Origin: Noviherbaspirillum aerium
GTDB lineage: Bacteria; Pseudomonadota; Gammaproteobacteria; Burkholderiales; Burkholderiaceae_D
Assembly (NCBI RefSeq): GCF_008929045.1
Contig: NZ_VFAH01000002.1
Span: 1-64,000 of the forward strand
Direction: 5' to 3'
DNA: 64,000 nucleotides
Notes under the pieces: generated by a model
Database searches by the model: none
Told to the model about the DNA's origin: nothing
The model's input: only the letters and a program-made list of their open reading frames with translations
In this document: piece by piece, positions 8,976 to 16,723 of the stretch
Layout: every line of letters starts with the position of its first letter
How positions within the stretch are numbered: the stretch's first letter is position 1
Made by a program: the position numbers and the translations under genes

Positions 8976-9686
8976 TTATATTCCTTTCAGAGTGGGTAAA
9001 TAGTTCGAAAGCCATGCGTAGAACTGGACGTCGTAATGAAAATAAATGGCGAAAGCCGTCAGAACGATCAGTCCGCCGAAGACCTGCTGCATACGTTCGG
9101 CGTAACGCGCAATCACGCGCACGCGGGACGTCATGAACCGGCCGCCATGGGCGATGGCGAGCATCGGGATGCCGGCGCCGATGGCATACAGCGTCAACAG
9201 CAGCGCAGACCAGCCGATGTCCTGCGCCGTGGCCACGAGGACGAGGATCGAAGCCAGTACCGGTCCGGCGCAAGGCGTCCAGACGGCGCCCAGAGACATT
9301 CCGAGCACAAAGCCGCCGAGGCGTCCGGCACCGCTGCTGCCCGCCCCGATCCGGTCGAGCGGTTCCCGCACGCGTGCCATCAGCCAGTCATACGGGCGCC
9401 GCCACATCATCGACAGGCCCAGCGTTCCAAGCATGACAAGCGCGGCCACGCGCATTGCCTCGTGCGCCGTGACGGCCGACTGCGAGACGCTGGCGAGCAG
9501 CATGCCGAGCGCCGCGAACGACACCACGAAGCCTGCCACGATGAAAACCGGCCGCTTTCGGTTGGCCGCCCCGGTGTTGCTTACTGCGGTGCCCAGCAGG
9601 ATCGGCAGAATCGGAAGCACGCAGGGTGAGGCAATGGTGAGCACACCGGCCAGCAAGGCCAGCGGCGCTTCGATCAAGTTGTTCAT
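8976..9686 (-). CDS. CcdA/DsbD-like membrane thiol-electron transporter
   Basis: About 236 residues with six hydrophobic segments. The conserved TIASPCVLPILPILLG near the N terminus and VWTPCAGPVLASIL near residue 130 carry the two Cys that shuttle electrons across the membrane in CcdA/DsbD proteins. It would move reducing equivalents from cytoplasmic thioredoxin to the periplasmic redoxin encoded just downstream. The ATG at 9684-9686 fits the family start; the frame continues upstream to 9833 but that extension overlaps the DUF4148 gene and has no family similarity. No strong ribosome site precedes the ATG. The DUF4148 gene, 109 bp upstream on the same strand, may share its promoter. Confidence 0.85.
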   Translation of the reverse strand: MNNLIEAPLALLAGVLTIASPCVLPILPILLGTAVSNTGAANRKRPVFIVAGFVVSFAALGMLLASVSQSAVTAHEAMRVAALVMLGTLGLSMMWRRPYDWLMARVREPLDRIGAGSSGAGRLGGFVLGMSLGAVWTPCAGPVLASILVLVATAQDIGWSALLLTLYAIGAGIPMLAIAHGGRFMTSRVRVIARYAERMQQVFGGLIVLTAFAIYFHYDVQFYAWLSNYLPTLKGI

Positions 9687-9795
9687 GGCGTGATGTGGTG
9701 TGATGGGGTTAGCTGCATCGGCAGGCGCCGTCCCGGCTCTTGCGACCGGAACCGGGTTCAGCATTCCGCTGCGAAGCGTGCGCTGCGACGCACGA

Positions 9796-10194
9796 TCATG
9801 AGCCGTAGCGGCTGTCGATCTCGCCGAATGCATGCGCCTTGCGGTACGTTTCCAGCTCGGCGCGCACTTCGGAACGCGAACGGGAAACGGTTGCGGCGGG
9901 GATGATCGGATACGTCGTCTCGTTCGCGTAATAGGAGCCGTCGTCCTGGGCCTGCTTCAGCTCTGCAAGCACTTCGGCGCGGGTTCTCGGCGTGCCGGTC
10001 AATCTGACGACCGGGTACTCGTGTTCCAGGAAACGGTCCGCGCCGCCGGCTTGCGCCTGCTTCAGTTCAGCGACGACTTCGGCGCGAGTGCGGGTCGAAA
10101 TGAAGTTCGCGGCGGGATCGACGAATTCCTGGGCAAGGACGGTTCCGGTCGTGGCGAGGACGGCAAAGGCGGCAACGAGGTGTTTGGCATTCAT
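9796..10194 (-). CDS. DUF4148 secreted protein
   Basis: A 132-residue protein with a signal peptide (MNAKHLVAAFAVLATTGTVLAQ). The mature part holds three repeats of the motif TRAEVVAELKQAQ / TRAEVLAELKQAQ / SRSEVRAELETYR, which is the DUF4148 pattern. These small periplasmic proteins are common in Burkholderiales and their role is unknown. A regulatory element with GTATC half-sites begins 110 bp upstream of the start. CcdA and the redoxin lie downstream on the same strand, so this gene may lead a three-gene redox operon. Confidence 0.88.
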   Translation of the reverse strand: MNAKHLVAAFAVLATTGTVLAQEFVDPAANFISTRTRAEVVAELKQAQAGGADRFLEHEYPVVRLTGTPRTRAEVLAELKQAQDDGSYYANETTYPIIPAATVSRSRSEVRAELETYRKAHAFGEIDSRYGS

Positions 10195-10303
10195 GAAGTT
10201 TCTCCAATTCGGTTAACAAGAAAGGGCATCGTCCCAAGCGGGAGCCTGCGCCCGGCGCCATGCCTTGGGGGCTGGCAGCTGAAACGCAGTATGCGCATCG
10301 CGT

Positions 10304-10381
10304 GTATCCCGACTATGTCTTGCGGAGCGGCTTTTTGTATGACGCCGTAATTGCGCGGCATGCGGATACATTGCGGATACA
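10304..10381 (-). promoter_or_regulatory. GTATC/GATAC regulatory element, copy A (upstream of DUF4148-ccdA)
   Basis: Numbering from the gene-proximal end, half-sites lie at offset 1 (GTATC, 10304), 12 (ATGTC), 34 (GTATG, 10337 after a T run), 62 (GATAC, 10365) and 73 (GATAC, 10376). The last two form the direct repeat GCGGATACATTGCGGATACA. The same arrangement recurs at 11464, 21999 and, reversed, 22268. Half-sites spaced 10-11 bp suggest tandem binding of an OmpR/PhoB-class regulator. The target is probably the minus-strand DUF4148 gene that starts 110 bp away. Confidence 0.6.
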
Positions 10382-10905
10382 GAGAACTCCGGGCACGGCC
10401 TCAAAAGTGCGAACCGCTTTGCGAACGCATGAAGCGCGTCGCGGCCGGTTACCGATGGAGCGCCCGTGGTCGGAGCAGACGAGATGAACTAAGGATAGGT
10501 ACCAAGGAGATGAATCAAGGCGGTCCGAACGCTATCGGCAAGGCAGGATCTTGATCAGTCTGGTCAGGCTGCCGCGTCTAGCCGCACGCTATGCCGGATG
10601 GCGGGAGGCAGTTGTCCGCAGGCACGACGAGATGAGCGGAACATGCATTTCGCCGCTAGAAAACCGGCTTCACGCACCACCGCGTCAATGGAATGGCTGC
10701 CGTCCTCGACCGCTGCGCGCACGCAAGACTGGCCGGTCTCAAGGTGAGGGCTTCGGCTGAACAATTCCCGGCCGAGGTTGGCGGCGTCCGGCAGTTCATC
10801 CGCGGACAAGGACTTGCATGGATAAGCGCCGCACCGATCGCCATGACCGGTGCGGCGCCGCCGGCCCGCCCGGCAAGCGGAGCAGGCCAAAGCGGCCTGC
10901 GATTT
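10382..10905. other. Gap with one doubtful minus-strand ORF (10564-10890)
   Basis: Between regulatory element A and ohr there is no recognisable gene. A minus-strand frame from 10890 to 10564 encodes 108 residues with some protein-like sequence (SADELPDAANLGRELFSRS, then AVVREAGFLAAK). It has no family match, no good ribosome site, and its start lies past the ohr hairpin. It may be a decayed gene. Confidence 0.25.
10826..10858 (-). terminator. Hairpin downstream of ohr, possible terminator
   Basis: Perfect 11-bp arms GCGCCGCACCG (10826-10836) and CGGTGCGGCGC (10848-10858) with an 11-base loop, 47 bp past the ohr stop. There is no clear U tract, so it may stabilise the 3' end rather than terminate alone. 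Confidence 0.45.
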
Positions 10906-11322
10906 CTAGACCAGCGTAATCGCGGCATCGATATTGCCGCGCGTTGCCTTGGAATAAGGGCAGGTGCGGTCCGCCTCGTTGATGAGCGCCTGAGCGATTT
11001 CAGGGTCCAGCCCGGGGATGCTGACCTGCAGACGCGCCTGCAGGAAATAGGCGCCGCCGGTCGTTCCCAGGTCGATTTCCGCGGCGACAGCCACGTCCGG
11101 CGGAAGGACGATATCGGCACGGGCGGCAGCCAGGCTCAGGGCGCCAATAAAGCATGCCGACCATCCGGCGCCGAACAACTGCTCCGGATTGGTCCCGTTG
11201 CCTTTGCCGCCGGGCGACGACAGCTTGACTTCCAGACGGCCATCGGAACTGGAGGATGTACCTTCGCGCCCGCCCGATGTACGGGTCTTGCCGGTGTAAA
11301 GTACTTTTTGGAGTTGAGGCAT
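10906..11322 (-). CDS. ohr: Organic hydroperoxide resistance protein Ohr
   Basis: A 138-residue OsmC/Ohr-fold peroxidase of standard length. The catalytic pair is Cys57 in GWSACFIGAL and Cys121 in TCPYSKATRGN, and Arg19 in SGGREG completes the active site. Ohr homodimers reduce organic and lipid hydroperoxides in the cytoplasm using lipoylated partners. The N-terminal LYTGKTRTSGGREG and NPEQLFGAGWSACF are diagnostic of the Ohr rather than the OsmC branch. No OhrR gene is visible in the window. Instead two GTATC/GATAC elements lie upstream, and a two-component system is divergent from the gene. Confidence 0.95.
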   Translation of the reverse strand: MPQLQKVLYTGKTRTSGGREGTSSSSDGRLEVKLSSPGGKGNGTNPEQLFGAGWSACFIGALSLAAARADIVLPPDVAVAAEIDLGTTGGAYFLQARLQVSIPGLDPEIAQALINEADRTCPYSKATRGNIDAAITLV

Positions 11323-11463
11323 TGCAGATTCCTTTATAAGCTATGTAACTTCGGTCGCGGCCGGCATCCGGGTCGAGATGGATGCAGGACAACTTCCGGT
11401 AATGGGTGTTGAATGTCGGACGCGGCGCGATTGCCCCGTCCGTTGCAAGACTAGGTCCGAGGT

Positions 11464-11543
11464 GTATCTCGAGTGTGTTCCGCCCATCCGTTTTTTGTAC
11501 CTGCGGTTGTCGGGTGCCTGGCAGATACAATGGAATACAAACC
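11464..11543 (-). promoter_or_regulatory. GTATC/GATAC regulatory element, copy B (upstream of ohr)
   Basis: Half-sites at offset 1 (GTATC, 11464), 12 (GTGTT), 34 (GTACC, 11497, after six Ts), 61 (GATAC, 11524) and 71 (AATAC, 11534) followed by AAACC. The offsets match those of copies A and C to within one or two bases. The gene-proximal end faces ohr, whose start is 142 bp away. Confidence 0.6.
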
Positions 11544-11590
11544 GGCCCGTACCCAGACCAGCAATGTCCCGCCCTGCCCGCGCCGTGCTT

Positions 11591-11670
11591 TCATCTCCGC
11601 CGGCCATATGGCGGCTGCCTTTTTGCAATGTATTGTTTCGGCCTGGCCGCCGGATACACTGAGACACAAA
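11591..11670 (-). promoter_or_regulatory. GTATC/GATAC regulatory element, copy D (weaker, before the GFA/two-component operon)
   Basis: The distal half is well kept: GATAC at 11653, GACAC at 11663, then AAAC, with the same 10-bp spacing as copies B and C. The proximal half is degenerate (TCATC at 11591, TTTTTGCA near offset 34). It has the same orientation as copy B but lies 55 bp before the GFA start on the plus strand, so it could serve either side. Confidence 0.4.
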
Positions 11671-11724
11671 CACATTCGCCACTTGGGCTATAAAGAGCGG
11701 ACTTTCACTATCACGGAGAGCGCC

Positions 11725-12096
11725 ATGACAACTGACTTGCTGCACGGGTCCTGCCACTGCGGAGCCGTTAAATTCGAAGTGCGCACGGCCCTCGAACCGG
11801 CGATGCGCTGCAACTGCAGCCTGTGCCGGCGAAAGGGAGCTTTGATGACGCCGGCCTTCGCCGCAGGCGCGCTGAAGATCCTGCAGGGCGAGGACGCGCT
11901 CACGCTCTACCAGTTCAATACGCGCACGGCGAAGCATTACTTCTGCAAGCACTGCGGCATCTATCCTTTCCACCAGACCCGCAAGGATCCCCTGTTCTGG
12001 CGCGCCAACATCGGCTGCCTCGAAGGAATCGACCCGTATGCGCGGGAAGCCTCCGTCAACGATGGAGCCAGCCTCTCCGTCGTGGAGGATGCATGA
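11725..12096 (+). CDS. GFA-family (glutathione-dependent formaldehyde-activating-like) zinc protein
   Basis: A 123-residue Mss4-like fold protein. Zinc-binding Cys are in GSCHCGAVKFE (residues 9-19), RCNCSLCRRKG and YFCKHCGIYPFH. Members have the fold of glutathione-dependent formaldehyde-activating enzyme, but most have no known reaction. The ATG at 11725 follows CGGAGAG. The gene leads a plus-strand operon: its stop overlaps the ATG of a 40-residue ORF, and the response regulator starts 126 bp further on. Confidence 0.85.
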   Translation: MTTDLLHGSCHCGAVKFEVRTALEPAMRCNCSLCRRKGALMTPAFAAGALKILQGEDALTLYQFNTRTAKHYFCKHCGIYPFHQTRKDPLFWRANIGCLEGIDPYAREASVNDGASLSVVEDA

Positions 12097-12215
12097 GACG
12101 CGTGCTGGCCATTCTTGCCTTCTTCACCGGCATGCTTGCAGCGGAAGCGGCGACGCCGGTACATTGCACCATGCTGCACGCGAGTCGCCTGCAGCCAAAC
12201 CGCCGCAAAGGATGA
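12093..12215 (+). CDS. Small secreted peptide, 40 residues, ATGA-coupled
   Basis: A short ORF whose ATG overlaps the GFA stop in an ATGA, starting MRRVLAILAFFTGMLAAEA. That is a compact signal-peptide-like segment with a plausible AEA cleavage site. The remaining 20 or so residues are polar (Cys, His, Arg, Lys). It ends seven bases before the response regulator's ATG. No family is recognised. Being small and translationally coupled between an enzyme and a two-component system, it could be a real secreted peptide or a coupling frame. Confidence 0.45.
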   Translation: MRRVLAILAFFTGMLAAEAATPVHCTMLHASRLQPNRRKG

Positions 12216-12222
12216 CCGCATC

Positions 12223-12963
12223 ATGGAAAATACCGACCATATCCTCATCGTGGACGACGACCGCGGCATCCGCGAACTTCTCGCCTCCTATCTTGAAAAG
12301 AACGGCGTACACGCTTCGGTTGCCGCCAACGGCCGCGAGATGCGGGCGGCGCTGGAGCGCGGCGTGCCCGACCTGATCGTTCTTGACTTGATGCTCCCCG
12401 GCGAAGACGGACTGGTGCTGTGCCGGGAGTTGCGCTCATCGAAGTACCGCACGGTACCTGTACTGATGCTGACGGCGCGCAACGAGGAGGCGGATCGCAT
12501 TCTCGGCCTGGAAATGGGCGCCGACGATTACTTGCCCAAGCCGTTTGCGGTGCGGGAGCTGCTGGCGCGCATACGCGCCGTGCTGCGCCGGGCGCGGATG
12601 TTGCCGATGAACATGCAGGTTACCGAGAGGGCTCAGCTGATCGGCTTCGGCGACTGGCGGCTCGATACCAGCGCACGCCACCTGCTCGATCCCGAGGGCA
12701 CCATGGTCGCCCTGAGCGGCGCCGAATACCGCCTGCTGCGGGTGTTTCTCGACCATCCTCAGCGCGTGCTGACACGGGACCAGCTGCTCAACCTGACCCA
12801 GGGCCGGCAGACGGATCCGTTCGACCGTTCGATCGACCTGCTCGTCAGCCGCCTGCGCCAGCGCCTGAACGATACAGCGCGTGAACCGCGCTACATCAAG
12901 ACCATGCGCAGCGAAGGCTATGTGTTTTCCGCAGCAGTCACCATGATCGAAAGCCCCCAATGA
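12223..12963 (+). CDS. OmpR-family response regulator
   Basis: A 246-residue regulator. The receiver domain covers residues 5-120 with the acidic pair DDD at 11-13, phospho-acceptor Asp55 in LIVLDLMLPG, the Thr of MLTAR and Lys106 in YLPKPF. The winged-helix DNA-binding domain covers about 145-240, including LSGAEYRLLRVFLDHP, DRSIDLLVSRLRQRL and TMRSEGYVFS. It is the cytoplasmic partner of the kinase that starts inside its stop codon (ATGA at 12960). The start at 12223 has AAGGA ten bases upstream. Regulatory elements B and D lie within 0.8 kb, and their spaced direct half-sites suit this class, so it is the prime candidate for binding them. Confidence 0.92.
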   Translation: MENTDHILIVDDDRGIRELLASYLEKNGVHASVAANGREMRAALERGVPDLIVLDLMLPGEDGLVLCRELRSSKYRTVPVLMLTARNEEADRILGLEMGADDYLPKPFAVRELLARIRAVLRRARMLPMNMQVTERAQLIGFGDWRLDTSARHLLDPEGTMVALSGAEYRLLRVFLDHPQRVLTRDQLLNLTQGRQTDPFDRSIDLLVSRLRQRLNDTAREPRYIKTMRSEGYVFSAAVTMIESPQ

Positions 12964-14279
12964 AGCCGCTGTCCCTGCTGCGCGCGCCGCGCACGCTGTT
13001 CGCGCGGCTGATTGTCATCCTGTGCGTCGGCCTGGCGCTGGCGCAGGCGCTGTCCTTCTGGGTCACCATGAAGGAACGCGACCAGGCGACCATCAATCTG
13101 ATGGTTGGCTACATCGAGCGCGAAGTCGTCAGCTCGGTTGCCCTGCTCGACCGCATGCCGGCCGCGGAGCGGCCCCAGTGGCTTCCGCGCCTTGCGCGGC
13201 GCAGCTATGACTTCATTCTCGGCCCCGGCATCACCGGGAATCCGCCCGATGCCCGCCTCTCGGCCCTGGTTGCGGCATCGATCACCGAGGGCATCGGCAC
13301 CAGTTATCCGCTGACCGTCAACGCGGTGCCGGGCGATCGGGAGCGCATGCAGGTCCACCTTCAGTTGAGCGATGGCTCGCCCTTGACGATTGACTTGCGT
13401 CCCATGCCGGGCCCGCCCATGTCGGGCTGGCTGCCGCTTGCCCTCATCCTGCAACTGGCGGTGCTGGCCTCCTGCTGCTGGCTGGCAGTGCGGCTGGCGA
13501 CCGAGCCGCTGCACCGCCTGGCGCAGGCGGCAGACGCACTCGGCCCCTCCCTGAAGTCGGAGCGGCTGCCCGAGACCGGTCCCTCGGAAGTGGTCCGCGC
13601 GGCGCGGGCCTTCAATGCGATGCAGGACCGGATAGCGCTCTTCATCGCGGAACGGATCCAGGTCCTGGCAGCGATCTCGCATGACCTGCAAACGCCGATC
13701 ACCCGCATGCGCCTGCGACTCGACACGGCGGAGGACAGTCCGCAGCAGGCCCGCATGCTGCAGGATCTGCAGGAAATGGAAAACCTGGTCAAGGAAGGCG
13801 TCGCCTATGCCCGTACGCTGCACGGCGCGGCCGAAGTTCCTTGCCGCATCGACCCGGACGCCTTGTTCGACAGCCTGGTCTTCGACTATGCGGATGCCGG
13901 GCAGGACGTTTCCCTGCAAGGCAGGATCGGCACGCCGCTGGTCACGCGGCCGCAGGCCTTGCGCCGTATCCTCGGCAACCTCATCGACAACGCGCTGAAG
14001 TTTTCCGGCGCGGCGGAAATCGTCGTGTCGCCGTTCGAGAACGGCCAGGCAACCATCTCCATACTCGACCGCGGCCCCGGTATTCCGTCCGACTTGCTGG
14101 AATCGGTGTTTGAACCGTTCTACCGCGTCGAGAGTTCGCGTAACCGGGGAACCGGCGGCACCGGGCTGGGTTTGGCCATTGCGCGCCAGCTCTCGCTGGC
14201 GATGGACGCCGACTTGTCATTGCAGAACCGCCCCGACGGAGGACTGGAAGCCAGGCTGACGCTGAAGAACCTGGAGTAG
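12960..14279 (+). CDS. EnvZ-like sensor histidine kinase
   Basis: A 439-residue membrane kinase. TM1 is at about 13-36, a periplasmic sensor region at about 37-155, and TM2 at about 157-178. A HAMP domain follows. The HisKA box is AAISHDLQTPITRM with His241, the N box is ILGNLIDNALKFS, and the G boxes are DRGPGIP and GTGGTGLGLAIARQL. It should autophosphorylate on His241 and transfer to Asp55 of the regulator in front. The 120-residue periplasmic part has no recognised ligand-binding family and contains no Cys, so direct thiol sensing is unlikely. It overlaps the regulator by four bases. Confidence 0.92.
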   Translation: MKPLSLLRAPRTLFARLIVILCVGLALAQALSFWVTMKERDQATINLMVGYIEREVVSSVALLDRMPAAERPQWLPRLARRSYDFILGPGITGNPPDARLSALVAASITEGIGTSYPLTVNAVPGDRERMQVHLQLSDGSPLTIDLRPMPGPPMSGWLPLALILQLAVLASCCWLAVRLATEPLHRLAQAADALGPSLKSERLPETGPSEVVRAARAFNAMQDRIALFIAERIQVLAAISHDLQTPITRMRLRLDTAEDSPQQARMLQDLQEMENLVKEGVAYARTLHGAAEVPCRIDPDALFDSLVFDYADAGQDVSLQGRIGTPLVTRPQALRRILGNLIDNALKFSGAAEIVVSPFENGQATISILDRGPGIPSDLLESVFEPFYRVESSRNRGTGGTGLGLAIARQLSLAMDADLSLQNRPDGGLEARLTLKNLE

Positions 14280-14413
14280 AAACCCTTTTCCCCTGTTGCT
14301 GCGTGATCACCGGCGTTCTTGGCCCGCGCTGCCGCGCCCGGCTGCAGGCCGCCTGCGCTTCATGCGGGGATAGCGACATGCTGCATATCATTCATCAGAA
14401 GATCGGGAAATCC

Positions 14414-15376
14414 ATGGATCGCATCGAGGCAATGAAAGTCTTTGTCGCCGCCCTGGACGAGGGAAGTCTCGCCGGAGCGGGCCGCAAGCTCGGACGGTCG
14501 CCGGCCGCCATCAGCCGCGCTCTGGCCTTTCTGGAGGACCACGTCGGCGCGGAGCTTCTACACCGCACGACACGGACCTTGCGGCTCAGCGAAGCCGGCG
14601 AGCGCTATGCCGAAGCCTGCAGGCGGGTGCTTGCCGAGCTCGAGGAAGCCGATCTCGTCGTTCAGGGAGAGAAATCGGCGCCGCGGGGCACCTTGACGCT
14701 CACCGCCCCTGTCGCGGCAGGCGAAGAGATCCTGCGTCCGATACTGGACGCTTTCCTCGACGCCGTGCCCACCATCAGCGTGAAACTCTACTTCCTGGAC
14801 CGCCCGATCAACCTCATCGAAGAAGGCATCGACGTCGCGCTGCGCATCGGCCACCTGCCCGAATCCTCACTGGTTGCCGTCAAGGTAGGCGAAGTGCGAC
14901 GTGTCGTCACTGCATGTCCGGAATACCTTGCCAGCCATCCTCCCATCACCGCGCCAGCCGACCTCATGCACCACGAGATCATTTCCATGACGCATTTCGG
15001 CAACGATTCCTGGAGCTTCCCTCCGCTCAAGGGCTCCAGCATTCCCCAGGTGGTCCAGTTCAAGCCCAGGCTTACCGTCAACAGCGTGCGGGCGGCAGTG
15101 GCATCGGCCGCGGCCGGGCACGGCGTGACCCGGCTGTTTTCCTATCATGTCGCCTCCCAGATCCGGGACGGCACCCTGGAGGTCATTCTCAAGAACGCGG
15201 AGCATGGGCCCTTGCCGGTTCATCTGCTGACACCCTACGGCCGCCTGTCGGTGCCAAAAGTCAGGACATTCTTCGATTTTGCCGTTCCGCGGCTTCGCAC
15301 TTACTTCACAACCGTCGCGGTCGACGCAGGCGAAATCATGTCCGCACAAGCGGGAACCGGGCACATGTCCCCATGA
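14414..15376 (+). CDS. LysR-family transcriptional regulator
   Basis: A 320-residue LTTR of standard size. The N-terminal helix-turn-helix runs through AMKVFVAALDEGSLAGAGRKLGRSPAAISRALAF, and the effector-binding domain fills residues 90-300 (GTLTLTAPVAAGEEIL, HGVTRLFSYHVA). It resembles the CrgA/AaeR-like group that controls neighbouring oxidoreductases. I chose the ATG at 14414 because the helix-turn-helix begins right after it. The frame is open upstream to 14303, but that part is not conserved-looking. The SDR and tautomerase genes lie 249 bp downstream on the same strand and are likely targets. Confidence 0.88.
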   Translation: MDRIEAMKVFVAALDEGSLAGAGRKLGRSPAAISRALAFLEDHVGAELLHRTTRTLRLSEAGERYAEACRRVLAELEEADLVVQGEKSAPRGTLTLTAPVAAGEEILRPILDAFLDAVPTISVKLYFLDRPINLIEEGIDVALRIGHLPESSLVAVKVGEVRRVVTACPEYLASHPPITAPADLMHHEIISMTHFGNDSWSFPPLKGSSIPQVVQFKPRLTVNSVRAAVASAAAGHGVTRLFSYHVASQIRDGTLEVILKNAEHGPLPVHLLTPYGRLSVPKVRTFFDFAVPRLRTYFTTVAVDAGEIMSAQAGTGHMSP

Positions 15377-15625
15377 CAACAGTGATGGGCTTGTCCTCTC
15401 GTTTTCTGCATGCACCCTCGGGCCGGCGTCGATTCAATCGCTGTCCGGAAGACACAATGCCGAAAGCCGGGCATTCACATCGGAATACGCAAGAGTGAAT
15501 ATAAGCACGTCCCCACAGCCAATGAAAACAGCGGCTCAAGGAAAAACGCCGGCCTCAGCCCGCCCGAGGCTGCCAGTTCTCCCGGCAACATCACCATACG
15601 TGCATTCACAATGAAGGAACATCAC

Positions 15626-16336
15626 ATGAGCAACGAACAGAAAGTCGCCGTCATTACCGGCGCATCCCAGGGAATCGGCGCAGCACTGGTTCGAGCCTTT
15701 CAGGCGGCGGGCTTCCGCGTGGTCGCGAATTCACGGTCGATCCAACCGGTCGATGACCCGGACATGATCACAGTCGCCGGCGACATTGCCGATCCGGAAA
15801 CTGCGGAACGCATCATCAACGCCGGCATGCAGCGGTTCGGACGTATCGATACTCTGGTCAATAATGCAGGGATCTTTACGGCAAAGGCCTTCACCGAGTT
15901 CAGCACCCGGGATTGGGAGCGCAATATCTCGACCAATCTGGCGGGCTTCTTCCATATCACCCAGCGCGCCATTGAAAAAATGGAAAAGCAGGGCTTTGGC
16001 CACGTGGTTCAGATTACCACCAGCCTTGCCGATCAACCCGTCTCCGGCGTGCCGTCAGTCCTCGCATCCCTGACCAAGGGCGGCCTGAATGCCGCCACCA
16101 AGTCGCTCGCCGTTGAATACGCTTCTCGCCGTATCCGTGTGAACGCCGTCGCTCCGGGCGTTATCAAGACGCCGATGCATCCGCCCGAAACCCATGCCGG
16201 ACTCGCATCGCTGCACCCGGTCGGCCGCATGGGAGAGATAGAGGACATTGTCGAGGCCGTGCTTTTCCTCGAGCGGTCCAGCTTCATCACCGGTGAAATC
16301 TTGCATGTCGACGGCGGCCAGTCCGCCGGCCGCTGA
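15626..16336 (+). CDS. SDR-family protein lacking the catalytic tyrosine
   Basis: A 236-residue classical short-chain dehydrogenase fold. The cofactor motif TGASQGIG is at residues 11-18, NNAG at 79-82, and the substrate Ser at 133 in QITTSLAD. Lys151 of the usual YxxxK is present (SLTKGG), but the Tyr position, residue 147, is Ala (VLASLTK). The rest, including IRVNAVAPGVIKTPM, is well kept, so this is not a decayed gene. Either another residue supplies the proton or the protein binds NAD(P) without classical catalysis. GAAGGA lies 8 bases before the ATG. A tautomerase gene follows at 84 bp. Confidence 0.85.
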   Translation: MSNEQKVAVITGASQGIGAALVRAFQAAGFRVVANSRSIQPVDDPDMITVAGDIADPETAERIINAGMQRFGRIDTLVNNAGIFTAKAFTEFSTRDWERNISTNLAGFFHITQRAIEKMEKQGFGHVVQITTSLADQPVSGVPSVLASLTKGGLNAATKSLAVEYASRRIRVNAVAPGVIKTPMHPPETHAGLASLHPVGRMGEIEDIVEAVLFLERSSFITGEILHVDGGQSAGR

Positions 16337-16420
16337 ACATTGCCGCAAGAGCACCGTCCGGCGCGGCGCCCGCACCTGCACCTGCACCCGCGCCATCTCA
16401 ACTTTGACAGGAGTCTGAAC

Positions 16421-16648
16421 ATGCCGATCGTAAACATCATCGTGACCCGGGAAGGAACAACACCGGACGCCGCCTCGGTCACCCCTGAGGAAAAAGCCCG
16501 GCTCATCAAGGGCGTGAGCAATCTGCTGCTGGAAGTTCTCAACAAGCCGCTCGACGCCACGTTTGTCACGATCCAGGAAATCGAGCTCGATTCATGGGGA
16601 AGGAACGGGATGCCGGTCAAGGAGTTTCGCCTGCAGCAGACAAGTTGA
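16421..16648 (+). CDS. 4-oxalocrotonate tautomerase-family protein
   Basis: A 75-residue tautomerase-superfamily protein that begins MPIVNIIVTREG. Pro2 becomes the N-terminal catalytic base once Met is removed. The gene has AGGAG nine bases before the ATG. Small members form hexamers and interconvert keto and enol acids or act as dehalogenases. The substrate is not clear; the coupled SDR-like gene upstream suggests a small aromatic- or keto-compound pathway under the LysR regulator. It is followed by a strong hairpin. Confidence 0.85.
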   Translation: MPIVNIIVTREGTTPDAASVTPEEKARLIKGVSNLLLEVLNKPLDATFVTIQEIELDSWGRNGMPVKEFRLQQTS

Positions 16649-16656
16649 TGTAATTA

Positions 16657-16698
16657 GCGCGGATTGCAGGCGACCGTATAGTCGCCCGCAATCCGCGC
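16657..16698 (+). terminator. Long hairpin after the tautomerase gene
   Basis: Arms of 18 bp with one mismatch, 16657-16674 and 16681-16698, around a 6-base loop, starting eight bases past the tautomerase stop. No U run follows on the plus strand. Its position between two transcription units supports a terminator role. Confidence 0.6.
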
Positions 16699-16723
16699 TG
16701 AATGCGCCGCTTCAGTGGTTTGA

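Noticed and set aside
10304-10381. CRISPR-like short repeats
   Set aside because: The repeated GTATC/GATAC units are only 5-9 bp, lie at irregular but fixed offsets and in two orientations, which suits regulator sites and not a CRISPR array.
12918-13919. A 333-codon minus-strand frame over the sensor kinase
   Set aside because: The kinase on the other strand has all catalytic boxes; this frame is Arg/His/Gln-rich with no motif.
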